DNA of 64,000 nt from Pontibacter coccineus. GTDB taxonomy: Bacteria; Bacteroidota; Bacteroidia; Cytophagales; Hymenobacteraceae. Position 1 is the first letter of the stretch, and every line of letters begins with the position of its first letter. This document shows positions 8,078-17,834 of this stretch, piece by piece. The DNA lies in contig NZ_JAUOTN010000004.1 of the NCBI RefSeq assembly GCF_030546575.1, forward strand, positions 124,001 to 188,000. Reading direction: 5' to 3'. The position numbers and the translations under genes are program-made. A model generated the notes under the pieces. That model was given only the letters and a program-made list of their open reading frames with translations. It ran no database searches and had not been told where the DNA came from.

Positions 8078-9124
8078 CTAGAGGATCAGCATCACGTCGC
8101 CGTAGCTGAAGAAACGGTACTTCTCTTTCACGGCCTCTTCGTAGGCTTTCATCACCAGTTCATAGCCACCAAAAGCAGCCGTCATCATCAGCAGCGTGCT
8201 CTCCGGCATGTGGAAGTTGGTCACCAGTGCATTGGCGATCTTGAAGTCGTACGGAGGGAAGATGAAGCGGTCCGTCCAGCCCTCGTTTGGCTTCAGGCGG
8301 CTGCTCGCCGATACCGACGACTCCAGCGCACGCATGGTCGTCGTACCGATGGCACACACGCGCTTCTTGTTATCCAGCGCTTTGTTCACCATTTCGGCTG
8401 TCTCGGCTGGCACCATGAAGTTCTCAGAGTCCATCTTGTGCTTGGTGAGGTCTTCTACATCCACTGGGCGGAAAGTGCCCAGGCCCACGTGCAGTGTAAG
8501 CGGCGTCACATCCACTCCTTTGATTTCGAGGCGCTTAAGTACTTCTTTCGTGAAGTGCAGACCGGCCGTTGGCGCGGCTACGGCACCTACGTTTTTGGCA
8601 TATACGGTCTGGTAACGCTCTTTGTCTTCCGGCTCAGCTTCACGCTTGATGTACTTTGGAAGCGGCGTCTCGCCCAGTTCGTTGATGGTCTTGTAAAATT
8701 CCTCGTCCGGACCATCGAACAAAAACTTGATCGTGCGGCCGCGGGAAGTCGTGTTGTCAATCACCTCTGCTACCAGGTCGCTGTCGCCGAAGTATAGTTT
8801 GTTGCCCACCCGGATCTTTCGGGCCGGATCTACCAGCACGTCCCACAGGTGGATGTCCTTGTTGAGCTCACGAAGCAGAAACACTTCGATCTTGGCACCG
8901 GTTTTCTCTTTGTTGCCATACAGGCGGGCCGGGAATACTTTGGTATCATTTACTACCATCACATCGCCCTCGTCAAAGTACTCGAGGATGTCTTTAAAAA
9001 TGCGATGCTCAATTTTGCCCGTGTCGCGGTGCAACACCATCATGCGCGACTCATCGCGGTTGGCGGAAGGATGCGCTGCTAGCAGGTTCTCAGGTAGCTC
9101 AAACTTAAATTCTGATAACTTCAT
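8078..9124 (-). CDS. queA: S-adenosylmethionine:tRNA ribosyltransferase-isomerase QueA
   Basis: A 348-aa cytoplasmic enzyme, the usual length for the family. It moves the ribosyl part of S-adenosylmethionine onto preQ1 in tRNA to make epoxyqueuosine. Family motifs seen are [16 protein letters not shown] at the N-terminus, [11 protein letters not shown], the central AAPTAGLHF and [11 protein letters not shown] stretches, [11 protein letters not shown], and the C-terminal [13 protein letters not shown]. No other queuosine genes are adjacent. A hairpin terminator follows the stop, and an exact -7 box lies about 117 bases upstream. Confidence 0.97.
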   Translation of the reverse strand: MKLSEFKFELPENLLAAHPSANRDESRMMVLHRDTGKIEHRIFKDILEYFDEGDVMVVNDTKVFPARLYGNKEKTGAKIEVFLLRELNKDIHLWDVLVDPARKIRVGNKLYFGDSDLVAEVIDNTTSRGRTIKFLFDGPDEEFYKTINELGETPLPKYIKREAEPEDKERYQTVYAKNVGAVAAPTAGLHFTKEVLKRLEIKGVDVTPLTLHVGLGTFRPVDVEDLTKHKMDSENFMVPAETAEMVNKALDNKKRVCAIGTTTMRALESSVSASSRLKPNEGWTDRFIFPPYDFKIANALVTNFHMPESTLLMMTAAFGGYELVMKAYEEAVKEKYRFFSYGDVMLIL

Positions 9125-9240
9125 ACTTTTTATAATACGGTATAAATCGTGCTGACTTAGAACGGCCTGTATCAGGTAATGTGCTCTTTTCCTGAAATTT
9201 CAGGATGGCTTACCCATGATACAATTAAAAAATCAAACCG

Positions 9241-9248
9241 CAAATTTA
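9241..9248 (-). promoter_or_regulatory. Possible queA -7 box
   Basis: CAAATTTA on the forward strand reads TAAATTTG on the reverse strand, an exact TAnnTTTG match 117 bases before the queA ATG. No clear -33 partner was found, so this is tentative. Confidence 0.35.
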
Positions 9249-9306
9249 CTTAGTTTGCCCGAAATATTCTTACTTTTAAGAAAATTACTTTGCTATACGC
9301 CAATCT

Positions 9307-10554
9307 ATGATCTACATCCGCCTAATAGCTGAAAGTTTCCGCTTTGCATGGCAGGCGCTACGCGCTAACCTGCTCCGAACGATCCTCTCCCTGCTGGGCG
9401 TCACGATAGGCATTTTCGCCATTATCTCGGTTTTCACGCTGGTCGACTCGCTTGAGCGCAACGTGCGTGACAGCATGAGTTTCATTGGTGACAAGGTGCT
9501 GTATGTAGAGAAGTGGCCCTGGAGCTTTGGCGGAGAATACCCCTGGTGGAAGTACTTCAAGCGCCCGCAGCCCAACACCCACGAATACCGCTTGCTGGAC
9601 CGCAACCTGACCAACGATGCCGGCGTGGCTATTTTTGCCAACAAAGGACGTAGCCTGTTCAAGTACCGCAACAACAGTTTCAAGGATGCCGGCCTGATGG
9701 GCGTTACCTACGACTATAACAAAGTAACGGAAATTCCGGTGGCCGAGGGCCGCTACTTCGTGCCGCAGGAGGTAGACGCCGCCCGGAACGTGATGATCGT
9801 AGGCGACGAAGTGGCCAGCACGCTCTACCCGGGCCAATCTGCCATCGGGCAGGAGCTAAGAGTGAGCGGACATAAGTTCACGGTCATCGGCGTGATGGAA
9901 AAACAGGGCGAAAGCATGTTTGGCATGCCTAACTTCGACCAGATGGGCATTATACCTTACGGCACGTTCAGCAAGATGTACGCGACCGGCCCCAACGGCA
10001 TTGGCTCGACCATAGCCGTAAAGGGCCGCGACGATGACGTGGGGCTGCTGGAACTGGAGTATGAGGTGCGCGGCATGATGCGCAACATCCGGGGCCTGAA
10101 ACCACGCGACGAGGACAGCTTCGCCATCAACCGGCCCGAAATGGCCACCCAGGCCATCACCGGCCTGTTCCAGGTCATCGGCCTGGCCGGCTGGGTGATC
10201 GGCGGTTTCGCGATTCTGGTGGGCGGCTTCGGCATTGCCAACATCATGTTCGTGTCTGTTAAAGAGAGAACCAACATCATCGGTATACAAAAATCACTGG
10301 GCGCCAAAAACTATTTTATCCTGTTCCAGTTCTTGTTCGAGTCCGTGTTTTTGAGCGTCATCGGCGGTGGCATCGGCATCCTGCTGGTATTCCTGCTCAC
10401 GCTCATTCCGCAGGACATGATGAAGATATCGCTCTCGGCAGGCAACATAATTCTGGGCCTTGGCGTATCGGCGGTGATAGGTATGCTGTCGGGTATCATT
10501 CCGGCGGTGCTCGCCTCAAACCTGGACCCGGTGATTGCGATTCGCTCCAAGTAG
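9307..10554 (+). CDS. MacB/FtsX-type ABC transporter permease
   Basis: A 415-aa inner-membrane protein with the MacB architecture: one transmembrane helix near residues 20-45 (RTILSLLGVTIGIFAIISV), a large periplasmic domain (about 50-280), and a C-terminal FtsX domain with three helices (about 290-410) including the conserved GGFGIANIMFVSVKERTxxIG stretch. Such permeases pair with a cytoplasmic ATPase and move or extract substrates at the periplasmic side. No ATPase gene is adjacent, so its partner must be elsewhere. Next on the strand is the LOG gene, 141 bases away. Confidence 0.9.
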   Translation: MIYIRLIAESFRFAWQALRANLLRTILSLLGVTIGIFAIISVFTLVDSLERNVRDSMSFIGDKVLYVEKWPWSFGGEYPWWKYFKRPQPNTHEYRLLDRNLTNDAGVAIFANKGRSLFKYRNNSFKDAGLMGVTYDYNKVTEIPVAEGRYFVPQEVDAARNVMIVGDEVASTLYPGQSAIGQELRVSGHKFTVIGVMEKQGESMFGMPNFDQMGIIPYGTFSKMYATGPNGIGSTIAVKGRDDDVGLLELEYEVRGMMRNIRGLKPRDEDSFAINRPEMATQAITGLFQVIGLAGWVIGGFAILVGGFGIANIMFVSVKERTNIIGIQKSLGAKNYFILFQFLFESVFLSVIGGGIGILLVFLLTLIPQDMMKISLSAGNIILGLGVSAVIGMLSGIIPAVLASNLDPVIAIRSK

Positions 10555-10634
10555 AAAAAACACAACCGTGGCTGCAAAGTTTAGCCTCCATGCTGCAGAC
10601 ACAAACCCTTTAAATTATTTATTAAATAGAAGAA

Positions 10635-10675
10635 GGCGCCTCATTTTGAGTGCGCCGCAGGAGGCCTGCCTCCTG
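10635..10675 (+). other. Two consecutive hairpins in the leader of the LOG gene
   Basis: Hairpin one (10635-10656) pairs GGCGC-CTCA with TGAG-T-GCGCC, with one bulge. Hairpin two (10658-10675) is CAGGAGG/CCTCCTG with a 4-base loop. They end 20 bases before the LOG start and lack a clean U-tract, so they may be a leader structure rather than a terminator. Confidence 0.4.
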
Positions 10676-10695
10676 AAGAAGACGAAGAAAGATTT

Positions 10696-11559
10696 ATGGC
10701 AAAGCTTAGAAAGACAAGCAAAACGAAACTCAACGACGAGTCACACAACAGCGGCAGCGGACAAACGATCCTAAACCCGGACGTAAACGAAAATAAAGCA
10801 AAAACCATTACCGACCTGCGCGAGGCCGGGCACGTGCAGGCCCCGCCTGCTTCTGCAGAGGACATCAAAATCAGAAAGGCCTTTGTAGACAAGGACTGGA
10901 ACGAGATCAAGATCGCCGACTCATGGCAGATCTTCAAGGTGATGTCTGAGTTCGTGGAAGGCTTCGAGAAGATGGCCAAGATCGGTCCCTGCGTTTCTAT
11001 TTTCGGATCGGCCCGCACCAAGAACTCCCACAAGTACTACATCATGGCCGAGGAGATCGCTGCCAAGTTGGTACGCCATGGCTATGGCGTGATCACGGGC
11101 GGTGGACCGGGCATTATGGAGGCCGGTAACAAAGGCGCGCACTCCGAGGGTGGCAAGTCGGTGGGTCTGAACATCCACCTGCCCTTCGAGCAGTTCAACA
11201 ACATCTACATCGATTCCGACAAGCTCATCAACTTCGACTATTTCTTTGTTCGCAAGGTGATGTTCGTGAAGTATGCGCAGGGCTTCATCGTGATGCCGGG
11301 TGGCTTTGGCACACTCGACGAGTTGTTCGAGGCGATCACCCTGATCCAAACCAAGAAAATCGGCGCATTCCCGATCGTGCTGGTGGGCCGCGAATTCTGG
11401 GGAGGCCTGTTTAAGTGGGTGGAGGACGTGATGCTGAACACGGAAAGCAACATCAGCCCGGAAGACCTGAACCTGGTGCACATCGTGGACGACGCCACCG
11501 AGGCGGTGAAAGTGATCGACGATTTCTACAGCAAATACCTGCTGTCTCCAAACTTCTAA
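10696..11559 (+). CDS. LOG family protein (TIGR00730 type nucleoside-monophosphate phosphoribohydrolase)
   Basis: A 287-aa cytoplasmic protein with a Rossmann-like LOG fold. It shows the GGGPGIME motif near residue 136 and the family signature PGGFGTLDELFE near 200. LOG enzymes split nucleoside 5'-monophosphates into base plus ribose 5-phosphate; in plants and some bacteria they release cytokinin bases. Here the first 60-70 residues are polar, rich in K, S, N and A, and outside the LOG domain, so the protein is longer than minimal LOGs. It is followed by a strong terminator facing the convergent macroglobulin-like gene. Confidence 0.88.
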   Translation: MAKLRKTSKTKLNDESHNSGSGQTILNPDVNENKAKTITDLREAGHVQAPPASAEDIKIRKAFVDKDWNEIKIADSWQIFKVMSEFVEGFEKMAKIGPCVSIFGSARTKNSHKYYIMAEEIAAKLVRHGYGVITGGGPGIMEAGNKGAHSEGGKSVGLNIHLPFEQFNNIYIDSDKLINFDYFFVRKVMFVKYAQGFIVMPGGFGTLDELFEAITLIQTKKIGAFPIVLVGREFWGGLFKWVEDVMLNTESNISPEDLNLVHIVDDATEAVKVIDDFYSKYLLSPNF

Positions 11560-11578
11560 GAGAAGCAAGCACTTCCAT

Positions 11579-11620
11579 AAAAAAAACGCCCCGCTGCAGA
11601 ACAGTGGGGCGTTTTTTTTA
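11579..11620. terminator. Bidirectional terminator
   Basis: The stem pairs CGCCCCGCTG (11587-11596) with CAGTGGGGCG (11602-11611). It is flanked by A-run and T-run, so it can serve both the LOG gene and the convergent receptor operon. Confidence 0.85.
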
Positions 11621-11718
11621 TGCTGATATATCATCTTGCAATGCCTAACAACAGAGCGGGTTCATGAGGAGAGCAGGCACAGGAAGAGCACTTGCTACAG
11701 CTTAGTCTTACTTTGACT

Positions 11719-13809
11719 TCAGTTTAACAGCTTTACTTCAATTGAGGTACTGCCGACTATAGGTATACCTTCCGCTGTCTGGCCTTGCACTTTTACTTCA
11801 AACACACCGGTTTCGTCGGAGGTATAGAACATGAAGGTGGCACTGCCGTCGGCTCCGGCCTGCAGGTATGGCTGCCAATGCAGCTGTTGCCGGAAATCCG
11901 GTAGTTGGGCCTGCGAAGCGTCGCCTGAGGGGGCGGCTGGCACTACGAAGTTCCGGGGCAGGTTATACTGCTCATAGAGTACGGGCAGCCCTTTTTCTTT
12001 GAGTCTTTCGCGGGCCTCCCCGCTTTTGGTATAGATGGCGAACATGCCGTTGTCTACCAGGCGCCCCAGGTTGCCGGCATACAACTTCTCCTCTGACCAG
12101 GCAATCTCAATGGAGGCAATGTCATTCAGGTCGAGCGCTATGATCTCATCCATATTTTCCAGCATCACGCCGTCCAGCAGGTATAGCGGTTCCTCTTTCA
12201 TCATGCGCTTGGTTTCGGAGGAGACGTAGAGCAGTCGCACCGTTTGCCTGCCCTTCTTTTTGCGCATGCGCAGGTTGGTAGACACCTCCCGAATGGCCTC
12301 CTCAACATCCTGGAAAGCAACGTACTCATCCAGCTTGAACACCCGGTCGGCTGGCAAACGTGGAAGCGGGGCGGTGGAGTGCGGTTCTGTCAGGCCATAA
12401 ATCTCATGGATATTGGTACGGGTATAGTGTTTCTGGGTAACGCGTATCACGTGCGGCGGCAACGCCTGCACAAAAGCTGTGTCTGTTTGCCTGGCGAAGG
12501 TTTCCTGTTGAAAGGGAGCCTTTACATCTGCCTGTCGCATGGGCTCTACTAGGGGCTCTCTTCGGAAGCGGGCTTCGGTTTCGTTTCTGGCAATTGCCTC
12601 CCACAGTTCCTGGTCTGTTTCATATCCTTGCCGAACACCGTTTGCAACTGCAAATCCGTTGGGCTGTTGTAGCATGGCACGCTGCTCCGCCACAGCGGCC
12701 GCGAGCCATGTATGGGGCTGCAGCCCCTTTACGGTGACAGATACCTGCTGTCGGGTGCCGTACTGCTGGCGGTCGGCCTGTACTGCTATGCCTGCTGTCT
12801 GGGGCAGCATCACCCACTGCTCTGCTTCTACCAGGCCACCCGTGTTGAGCAGCAGCAGGCGACATTCCGGTTGTGTTGCATGGAGCCAGGGCACGGTGAC
12901 TTGCCCGGCTCCGGTAACGTGCTGGGAGAAGTATACCTTGCCTTCTGACAATGCCACCAGCACATGGCCTGCAGCCGATTGGGCCTGCACATTTACTTGT
13001 ATACCTGTAGGGCTTACTTTCCCTACTACCAGGCCTGCGCCCTGTTTCTTTGGCTTCGGAAGCGGTACCTGTCGCGTTGCATAGTTTGCTGCCTGTACCT
13101 GTGCGACCAGTTCCTGCTGCTCTGCGGCCGTCAAACTAAACACCGCTATACCTGACTCGTCGCTTTTAAAAGTGGCCATGGTTTGCCCGGCCGTATCAGC
13201 TACTATACCTTGAGCGGCTATACCTACTCCGGCCGCATTGGTCACGGTTGCCACTATTTTGGCAGGCGCTCCCGCCGGCCATGTACCAGATTCGGGAAAG
13301 AACCGCACCTGCATGGGTTTGGTTGCTGCCGGTCGCCCTTCCAGCGCTTTCACTTCGTTCGGGTTTACAACGGTGAGTGGCTCCTGCCAGTGCTGCCGCG
13401 CACTGAAGTTCCGCATCCAGTTGGTGGCAGCCCGCAGCGTGTAGTTGCCCGAAGGCATGTTTTTGGGCAGCAGGAAGTCTCCCTGTGCTTTTCCGTCCTC
13501 CAGCACTAACCGCTGGTTGATCAGGGTGCTGCCCTTGGCATCCAGCAGCTCTACATAAAGCACCCGGCTCGCGGGAGCAGTGGAGCTCTTTCGCACAATA
13601 GCACTGTACCAAAGCCGCTCTCCTGCCATGTACCAGGGCTGACTGTGTACCAGTTGTACCTGCTCATCGGAGAGCTGGCGCTGTACCTGGGCGGCGGCGG
13701 CTTTGGCAACCTGCTCCTGCTGGGCAAAAGCCGGCATGCTAAGCATGGGAGCTAGGGCTAGTAGCAGCCTGGCTGCCAGTTTGGGGATGCTGTCAAGGGG
13801 TATGTGCAT
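11719..13809 (-). CDS. MG2 macroglobulin-like secreted protein with a plug-like segment
   Basis: A 696-aa protein with a signal peptide (hydrophobic stretch ending MPAFAQ). An MG2-type beta-sandwich region follows (about 60-160: GERLWYSAIV, ASRVLYVELLD, SGNYTLRAATNW), with more Ig-like strands after it. Around residues 480-600 lies a stretch resembling a TonB-receptor plug without a barrel: PLYLLDGVMLENMDEI and then DIASIEIAW. A last beta domain follows (DETGVFEVKVQGQT). It is the third gene of an operon with a TonB-dependent receptor and a DUF4249 lipoprotein, 16 bases after the latter. It probably acts in the periplasm or at the outer membrane with that receptor. Proteins of this design exist in Bacteroidota, but the substrate is unknown. 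Confidence 0.75.
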   Translation of the reverse strand: MHIPLDSIPKLAARLLLALAPMLSMPAFAQQEQVAKAAAAQVQRQLSDEQVQLVHSQPWYMAGERLWYSAIVRKSSTAPASRVLYVELLDAKGSTLINQRLVLEDGKAQGDFLLPKNMPSGNYTLRAATNWMRNFSARQHWQEPLTVVNPNEVKALEGRPAATKPMQVRFFPESGTWPAGAPAKIVATVTNAAGVGIAAQGIVADTAGQTMATFKSDESGIAVFSLTAAEQQELVAQVQAANYATRQVPLPKPKKQGAGLVVGKVSPTGIQVNVQAQSAAGHVLVALSEGKVYFSQHVTGAGQVTVPWLHATQPECRLLLLNTGGLVEAEQWVMLPQTAGIAVQADRQQYGTRQQVSVTVKGLQPHTWLAAAVAEQRAMLQQPNGFAVANGVRQGYETDQELWEAIARNETEARFRREPLVEPMRQADVKAPFQQETFARQTDTAFVQALPPHVIRVTQKHYTRTNIHEIYGLTEPHSTAPLPRLPADRVFKLDEYVAFQDVEEAIREVSTNLRMRKKKGRQTVRLLYVSSETKRMMKEEPLYLLDGVMLENMDEIIALDLNDIASIEIAWSEEKLYAGNLGRLVDNGMFAIYTKSGEARERLKEKGLPVLYEQYNLPRNFVVPAAPSGDASQAQLPDFRQQLHWQPYLQAGADGSATFMFYTSDETGVFEVKVQGQTAEGIPIVGSTSIEVKLLN

Positions 13810-13825
13810 CTGTTGAAGTTAAGTA

Positions 13826-14893
13826 TTAGAAGCCGATTGGCCGTTCGTCGGATACATTTGGGTATAAGAAGGTATAGCGGCAGTCTCCAAGAGGCAACTC
13901 GTATGGCAGCCCCGGGAAAGGGGCATAGAACAGGCGTTGGATCACGATAAAGTCTTCTACCATGGACGAAGCTGTGAAATACCCTACTACCCGTTCCTCG
14001 GGGTAGGTGACGCTGTACATATTGCCGTTGATGCGTGCCGGAGGCGGATCGAAAATACTGCCTACGCTGGACTGCTGCTCATTGAACAGGCGCCAGAATT
14101 CATATGCTTCGCCTGTTAGCGAGAACTGCCTGATCTTAATGCGGTACTTGGTTGGGATATCAGCGGGCACGACCACCACCGGCTGCTCAAAATAGCGGCC
14201 ATTCACCAGCCTGTCATTATTCGTCACCACTTTGGTGTTGATGCTGCCCATATTGGCCCAGCACACCGACGGCACCGGTACGTCACCTGTATTGGTGTAA
14301 AACTCAAAAACGCCTTCGGTATCCCAACGGTAGTAGTTGCCTCGCTCAGTGGGGTCCTGTACCTGGGCTTTCACCTCAAAACCCACTGACCTGCGCTCGA
14401 TCAGCAAACCCGCTGAGTTGCGCACTACGTCTGTATACTGCTTGAACTCATAGCTTATACCCTGGATGGCAGGCACCGGGCGCAGCAGTTCCGGGCGCGA
14501 GGTATACTCCCGGCCGTCGGGCAGCGTGATGTGCAAGGTATAGCTCCTGCCCTGCTCTACCCGGTAATCATCCGCACCCAGGGTATACACGCCATTTCCG
14601 GGCCCTTCGTACAAAGGCATGCTGTTGCCGAGGTTGTCCTGTACCATGACAGTGGCGTTATGCACGCGCTCTACCACTACCTGCTGGTTTTCGCTATCGA
14701 AAGGGGCAGTCCAGGTAAGGGTGACTTTGTTCAGCTCCGGGTTATTCTGATCCGTGATCAGGCCGCTCACCACCAGCGACTTTTGCGCTGTGCCGGTCTG
14801 GAGTTCAAAAGGCTCCACGCAGGCCTGCAGGCAAACCATTAGAAGCAGCATGGCCCACACCCGGGTTTGATGACACTTAGTTACTAACTGCAT
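13826..14893 (-). CDS. DUF4249 lipoprotein
   Basis: A 355-aa lipoprotein. It has a signal peptide with lipobox LQAC (near residues 22-25), then an N-terminal Ig-like part (KSLVVSGLITDQNNPELNKVTLTWT) characteristic of DUF4249. Known members lie next to TonB-dependent receptors and are thought to act as surface lipoprotein partners, in the manner of SusD. I chose the ATG of MQLVTKCHQ; the frame extends 25 codons upstream to the receptor stop, but those codons have no signal-peptide character. The gap to the receptor stop is 71 bases and to the macroglobulin-like gene 16 bases, consistent with one operon. Confidence 0.88.
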   Translation of the reverse strand: MQLVTKCHQTRVWAMLLLMVCLQACVEPFELQTGTAQKSLVVSGLITDQNNPELNKVTLTWTAPFDSENQQVVVERVHNATVMVQDNLGNSMPLYEGPGNGVYTLGADDYRVEQGRSYTLHITLPDGREYTSRPELLRPVPAIQGISYEFKQYTDVVRNSAGLLIERRSVGFEVKAQVQDPTERGNYYRWDTEGVFEFYTNTGDVPVPSVCWANMGSINTKVVTNNDRLVNGRYFEQPVVVVPADIPTKYRIKIRQFSLTGEAYEFWRLFNEQQSSVGSIFDPPPARINGNMYSVTYPEERVVGYFTASSMVEDFIVIQRLFYAPFPGLPYELPLGDCRYTFLYPNVSDERPIGF

Positions 14894-14964
14894 TTTCAGG
14901 TTATTTTCATTTCTCTGTAAAATCAGGACTCTGCGCCAGGCCTGTCCATTCCATCGCCCCGCAC

Positions 14965-17649
14965 TCATCTTGTGATCTTAAAGTTGTAAGTGATAGCCGG
15001 AACCGCCGACCCGATCACTGACAGGCGGTAGGCCTGCGGAATGGTGCCGCCGTAGGCTGGTTTGAAGAACACCGAATAAGGGTTCTTGCGACCGTACACG
15101 TTGTATACTGAGAAAGCCCAGCTGCTCACCCAGTTTGCGTTCCGTTTGTTGGTGCCGTCTATCACAAAGGCCAGGTCCAGGCGGTGGTAGTCGGGTATGC
15201 GGTGCTGGTTGCGGTCGCTGTAATTCACCATCAGCAGCCCGTCGATATAGCTAACTGACTCCGGATAAGTGATCGGCCTGCCTGTGCTATAGGTGAAGTT
15301 CGCAGACATGCTGATCAAACGGGTCAGCTGCTGGTTTAGGACCAGGCTGAGGTCATGCGGTTTGTCGAAGTTGGCCGGGAAGAAGTTGCCGTTGTTGATG
15401 CGCTCTTCGGGCGTGGGGCCGTTGACGCGGCGCAGCGACCTAGAGTAGGTATAGCTTGCCCAGCCTGTCAGCTTTTTGCTATTGCGGCGCACCATCAGCT
15501 CCAGTCCGTAGGCCTTGCCCTCGCCGGGCAGCAGGTCGGCATCGAGGGTGCTGTTGAGCAGGAGCCGGGCCCCGTCCTTGTACTCCACCAGATCGTGCAG
15601 CTTCTTGTAATAGGCCTCTGCTGAGAGCTCAATGGTATTGTCCTGCAGGTTTTTGAAAAAGCCCAGCGCCACTTGGTCCCCGAGCTGTGGACGCAGATGC
15701 GGGTTGCTCGTTTTCCAGATATCCACCGGGGAGGCGGCTGTTGTGTTGGAGATCAGGTGAATGTACTGCGCCATCCGGTTGTAACCCAGTTTGACAGAGC
15801 TGTTCTCCCCCAGGCTTATTTTTAGCGAAGCGCGCGGCTCAAAGTTACCGTATCGCTGTATCACACCGCCATTGCTAAAGCTGAGCGTATCAATAATGGT
15901 TGACTCGCGCCGGGGCGACTCCGGATCGTACACGTACACATCGCCTGGTCCCAGGTTATAGTAGGAGGAGTAGCGCAGGCCGTAGCTGACCGAAATCCTT
16001 GGACTGAGCGTGTATTCGTGGTCCAGGTATAGGGCCGCTTCCACTGAGCGCTCACGCGGCATATGGACGGGCAGTAAACTCGACAGCTCTGAACCAGGCG
16101 TCAGGGTGCCGGGGCTGAACTCATACCAGGAGGAGGAGGCGCCCAGACCCATCTTATGCCGCACGGAAGGCTCATAATTCAGGTCTGCCCTGAGCTGCTT
16201 GTACTTGATCTCCGAGTCGAGGGTATAGCTGTAGGGCTCTGTTTTGGCTTCCACGCCATAGTCATAGTCTCCCACCACGCCAGTCACGCTTGACAGCAGC
16301 TTGTCATTGAAGGTGTGGTTCCAGCGGGCGGTGCCGGTAGCAGTACCCCAGGTATAGGTGGTGTCCGCTCCGAAGCGGAAACCATCGCGGCTCAGGTAAC
16401 CCGACACCATGAGCTGGTCTTTGGCGCTGATGGTGTAGTCAACCTTGGCATTGAAGTCATAGAAGTAGCCGTCGCTGTCGCGCACAGCCTTGTCGGGTAC
16501 ATAGCGCATGGCCAGTCCGGGGTAGGCCCCACGGGCTCCGAGCACAAAAGAGGCTTTGTCTTTGAGCAGGGGCGCTTCCACCATCAGGCGGCTGGCCAGC
16601 AGTCCGATACCCCCGCTCAGGATGGGCGCTTTCTTGTTGCCCTCTTTCAGCTCCACGTCCAGCACCGACGAGATGCGGCCGCCATACCGGGCAGGTATAC
16701 CGCCACGGTACAAGGTAACATCCTGTACCATATCCGGATTGAAGACCGAGAAGAAGCCAAACAGGTGAGAGGAGCTGAAAAGCGGTGCCTGATCCTGCAA
16801 GATCAGGTTCTGGTCGATGCTGCCACCGCGTACGTTGAAGCCGCTCGCCCCCTCGCCGACGGTGGTCACGCCCGGCAGCGTAATGATGCTGCGCAAGACG
16901 TCCACCTCGCCCAGAAAGTTGGGCATTTTGCGCACTTCCTGTATCGAGAGGCGGGCCACCCCCATCTCCAGGCTTTCCACGTTATGGTCGGGCGCTTTGG
17001 CCGATACCTCTACTTCCCGCAGCTGGTTGCTTACTTCGAACAACTCGACGTGCATAGTACGGCTTTGCTGCAAGCTCACCCGCCGCTGGTCCTCTACCAT
17101 GCCCATGGCCCGCACCCGTAAGGTATAGTTCCCCGCGGGCACCGATAAGGTATACCTGCCCTGCTCATCAGCCACAGTGCCTTTCCCTGTCTCCACCAGC
17201 AGCACGGTGGCTCCGATAAAGGGCTCGCCTGTTTTGGCGTTGCGCACCTGCCCGCTCAAAGTCACAATGCGCTCAGTGGCCTGTCCTGCAACAGCTGCCC
17301 CCGACTGCACCGTGTCGGACCGGAAAATGGAGGCCGCAGACTGGGGTACCAACACAAAGGTGCGGTCGTCATAGAGCACAAACGACAAGCGGGCTCTTCC
17401 CAGAAGCTTTTGCAGTGCGCTGGCGATCGGTTCCTGATCAAACACCTGAGTGATCTGTACTCCTTCTACCCACTCGGGCTGGTAGAATACGCGCAGCTTG
17501 TGCTTTTGCTGCAGGTCTTGCAGCACCGCCTGCAGGGGCTGCTCCTGGTAGCTGGCCGTAATGCGGATCTGCCCGGTATCCTGTGCCCAGGTATAGCCGG
17601 GCAATAGCAGCAGGAAAATAAGCAGAAAGTAATGGTAGCGTCTTCTCAT
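14965..17649 (-). CDS. TonB-dependent outer-membrane receptor with STN and carboxypeptidase-regulatory-like domains
   Basis: An 894-aa protein with a signal peptide (MRRRYHYFLLIFLLLLPG, cleavage near WAQ). The domains in order are: a secretin/TonB short N-terminal (STN) domain (about 25-110), a CarboxypepD_reg-like domain (about 128-212; SGQVRNAKTGEPFIGATVLL), a plug (about 230-340; RGGSIDQNLILQDQAPLF, YRGGIPARYGGRISSVLDV) and a long beta-barrel ending in NFKITR. The STN domain often signals to an anti-sigma factor, but no sigma/anti-sigma pair is adjacent. First gene of the operon with the DUF4249 lipoprotein and the macroglobulin-like protein; it imports an unknown substrate. Confidence 0.93.
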   Translation of the reverse strand: MRRRYHYFLLIFLLLLPGYTWAQDTGQIRITASYQEQPLQAVLQDLQQKHKLRVFYQPEWVEGVQITQVFDQEPIASALQKLLGRARLSFVLYDDRTFVLVPQSAASIFRSDTVQSGAAVAGQATERIVTLSGQVRNAKTGEPFIGATVLLVETGKGTVADEQGRYTLSVPAGNYTLRVRAMGMVEDQRRVSLQQSRTMHVELFEVSNQLREVEVSAKAPDHNVESLEMGVARLSIQEVRKMPNFLGEVDVLRSIITLPGVTTVGEGASGFNVRGGSIDQNLILQDQAPLFSSSHLFGFFSVFNPDMVQDVTLYRGGIPARYGGRISSVLDVELKEGNKKAPILSGGIGLLASRLMVEAPLLKDKASFVLGARGAYPGLAMRYVPDKAVRDSDGYFYDFNAKVDYTISAKDQLMVSGYLSRDGFRFGADTTYTWGTATGTARWNHTFNDKLLSSVTGVVGDYDYGVEAKTEPYSYTLDSEIKYKQLRADLNYEPSVRHKMGLGASSSWYEFSPGTLTPGSELSSLLPVHMPRERSVEAALYLDHEYTLSPRISVSYGLRYSSYYNLGPGDVYVYDPESPRRESTIIDTLSFSNGGVIQRYGNFEPRASLKISLGENSSVKLGYNRMAQYIHLISNTTAASPVDIWKTSNPHLRPQLGDQVALGFFKNLQDNTIELSAEAYYKKLHDLVEYKDGARLLLNSTLDADLLPGEGKAYGLELMVRRNSKKLTGWASYTYSRSLRRVNGPTPEERINNGNFFPANFDKPHDLSLVLNQQLTRLISMSANFTYSTGRPITYPESVSYIDGLLMVNYSDRNQHRIPDYHRLDLAFVIDGTNKRNANWVSSWAFSVYNVYGRKNPYSVFFKPAYGGTIPQAYRLSVIGSAVPAITYNFKITR

Positions 17650-17834
17650 AAAACAGGGATGCGGTTGGCGTAGGTGCGCAGCAGGGATAGAAAGCGACTA
17701 CATTGCACCTTAGCAATATATAGTTTTAACATTGAATTTGAAAATTTTGGAATGGCCGCTGCGCAAAAGCTTTGCGCTTTTACATTTTACTTAACTGCCA
17801 TAGAATCGTACATAATAAATGGAGAGCCAAGCCT

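Noticed and set aside
7442..8797. Long forward open frame (451 codons) opposite the Vat-like gene and queA
   Set aside because: Antisense shadow of two clear genes on the reverse strand; no family pattern of its own.
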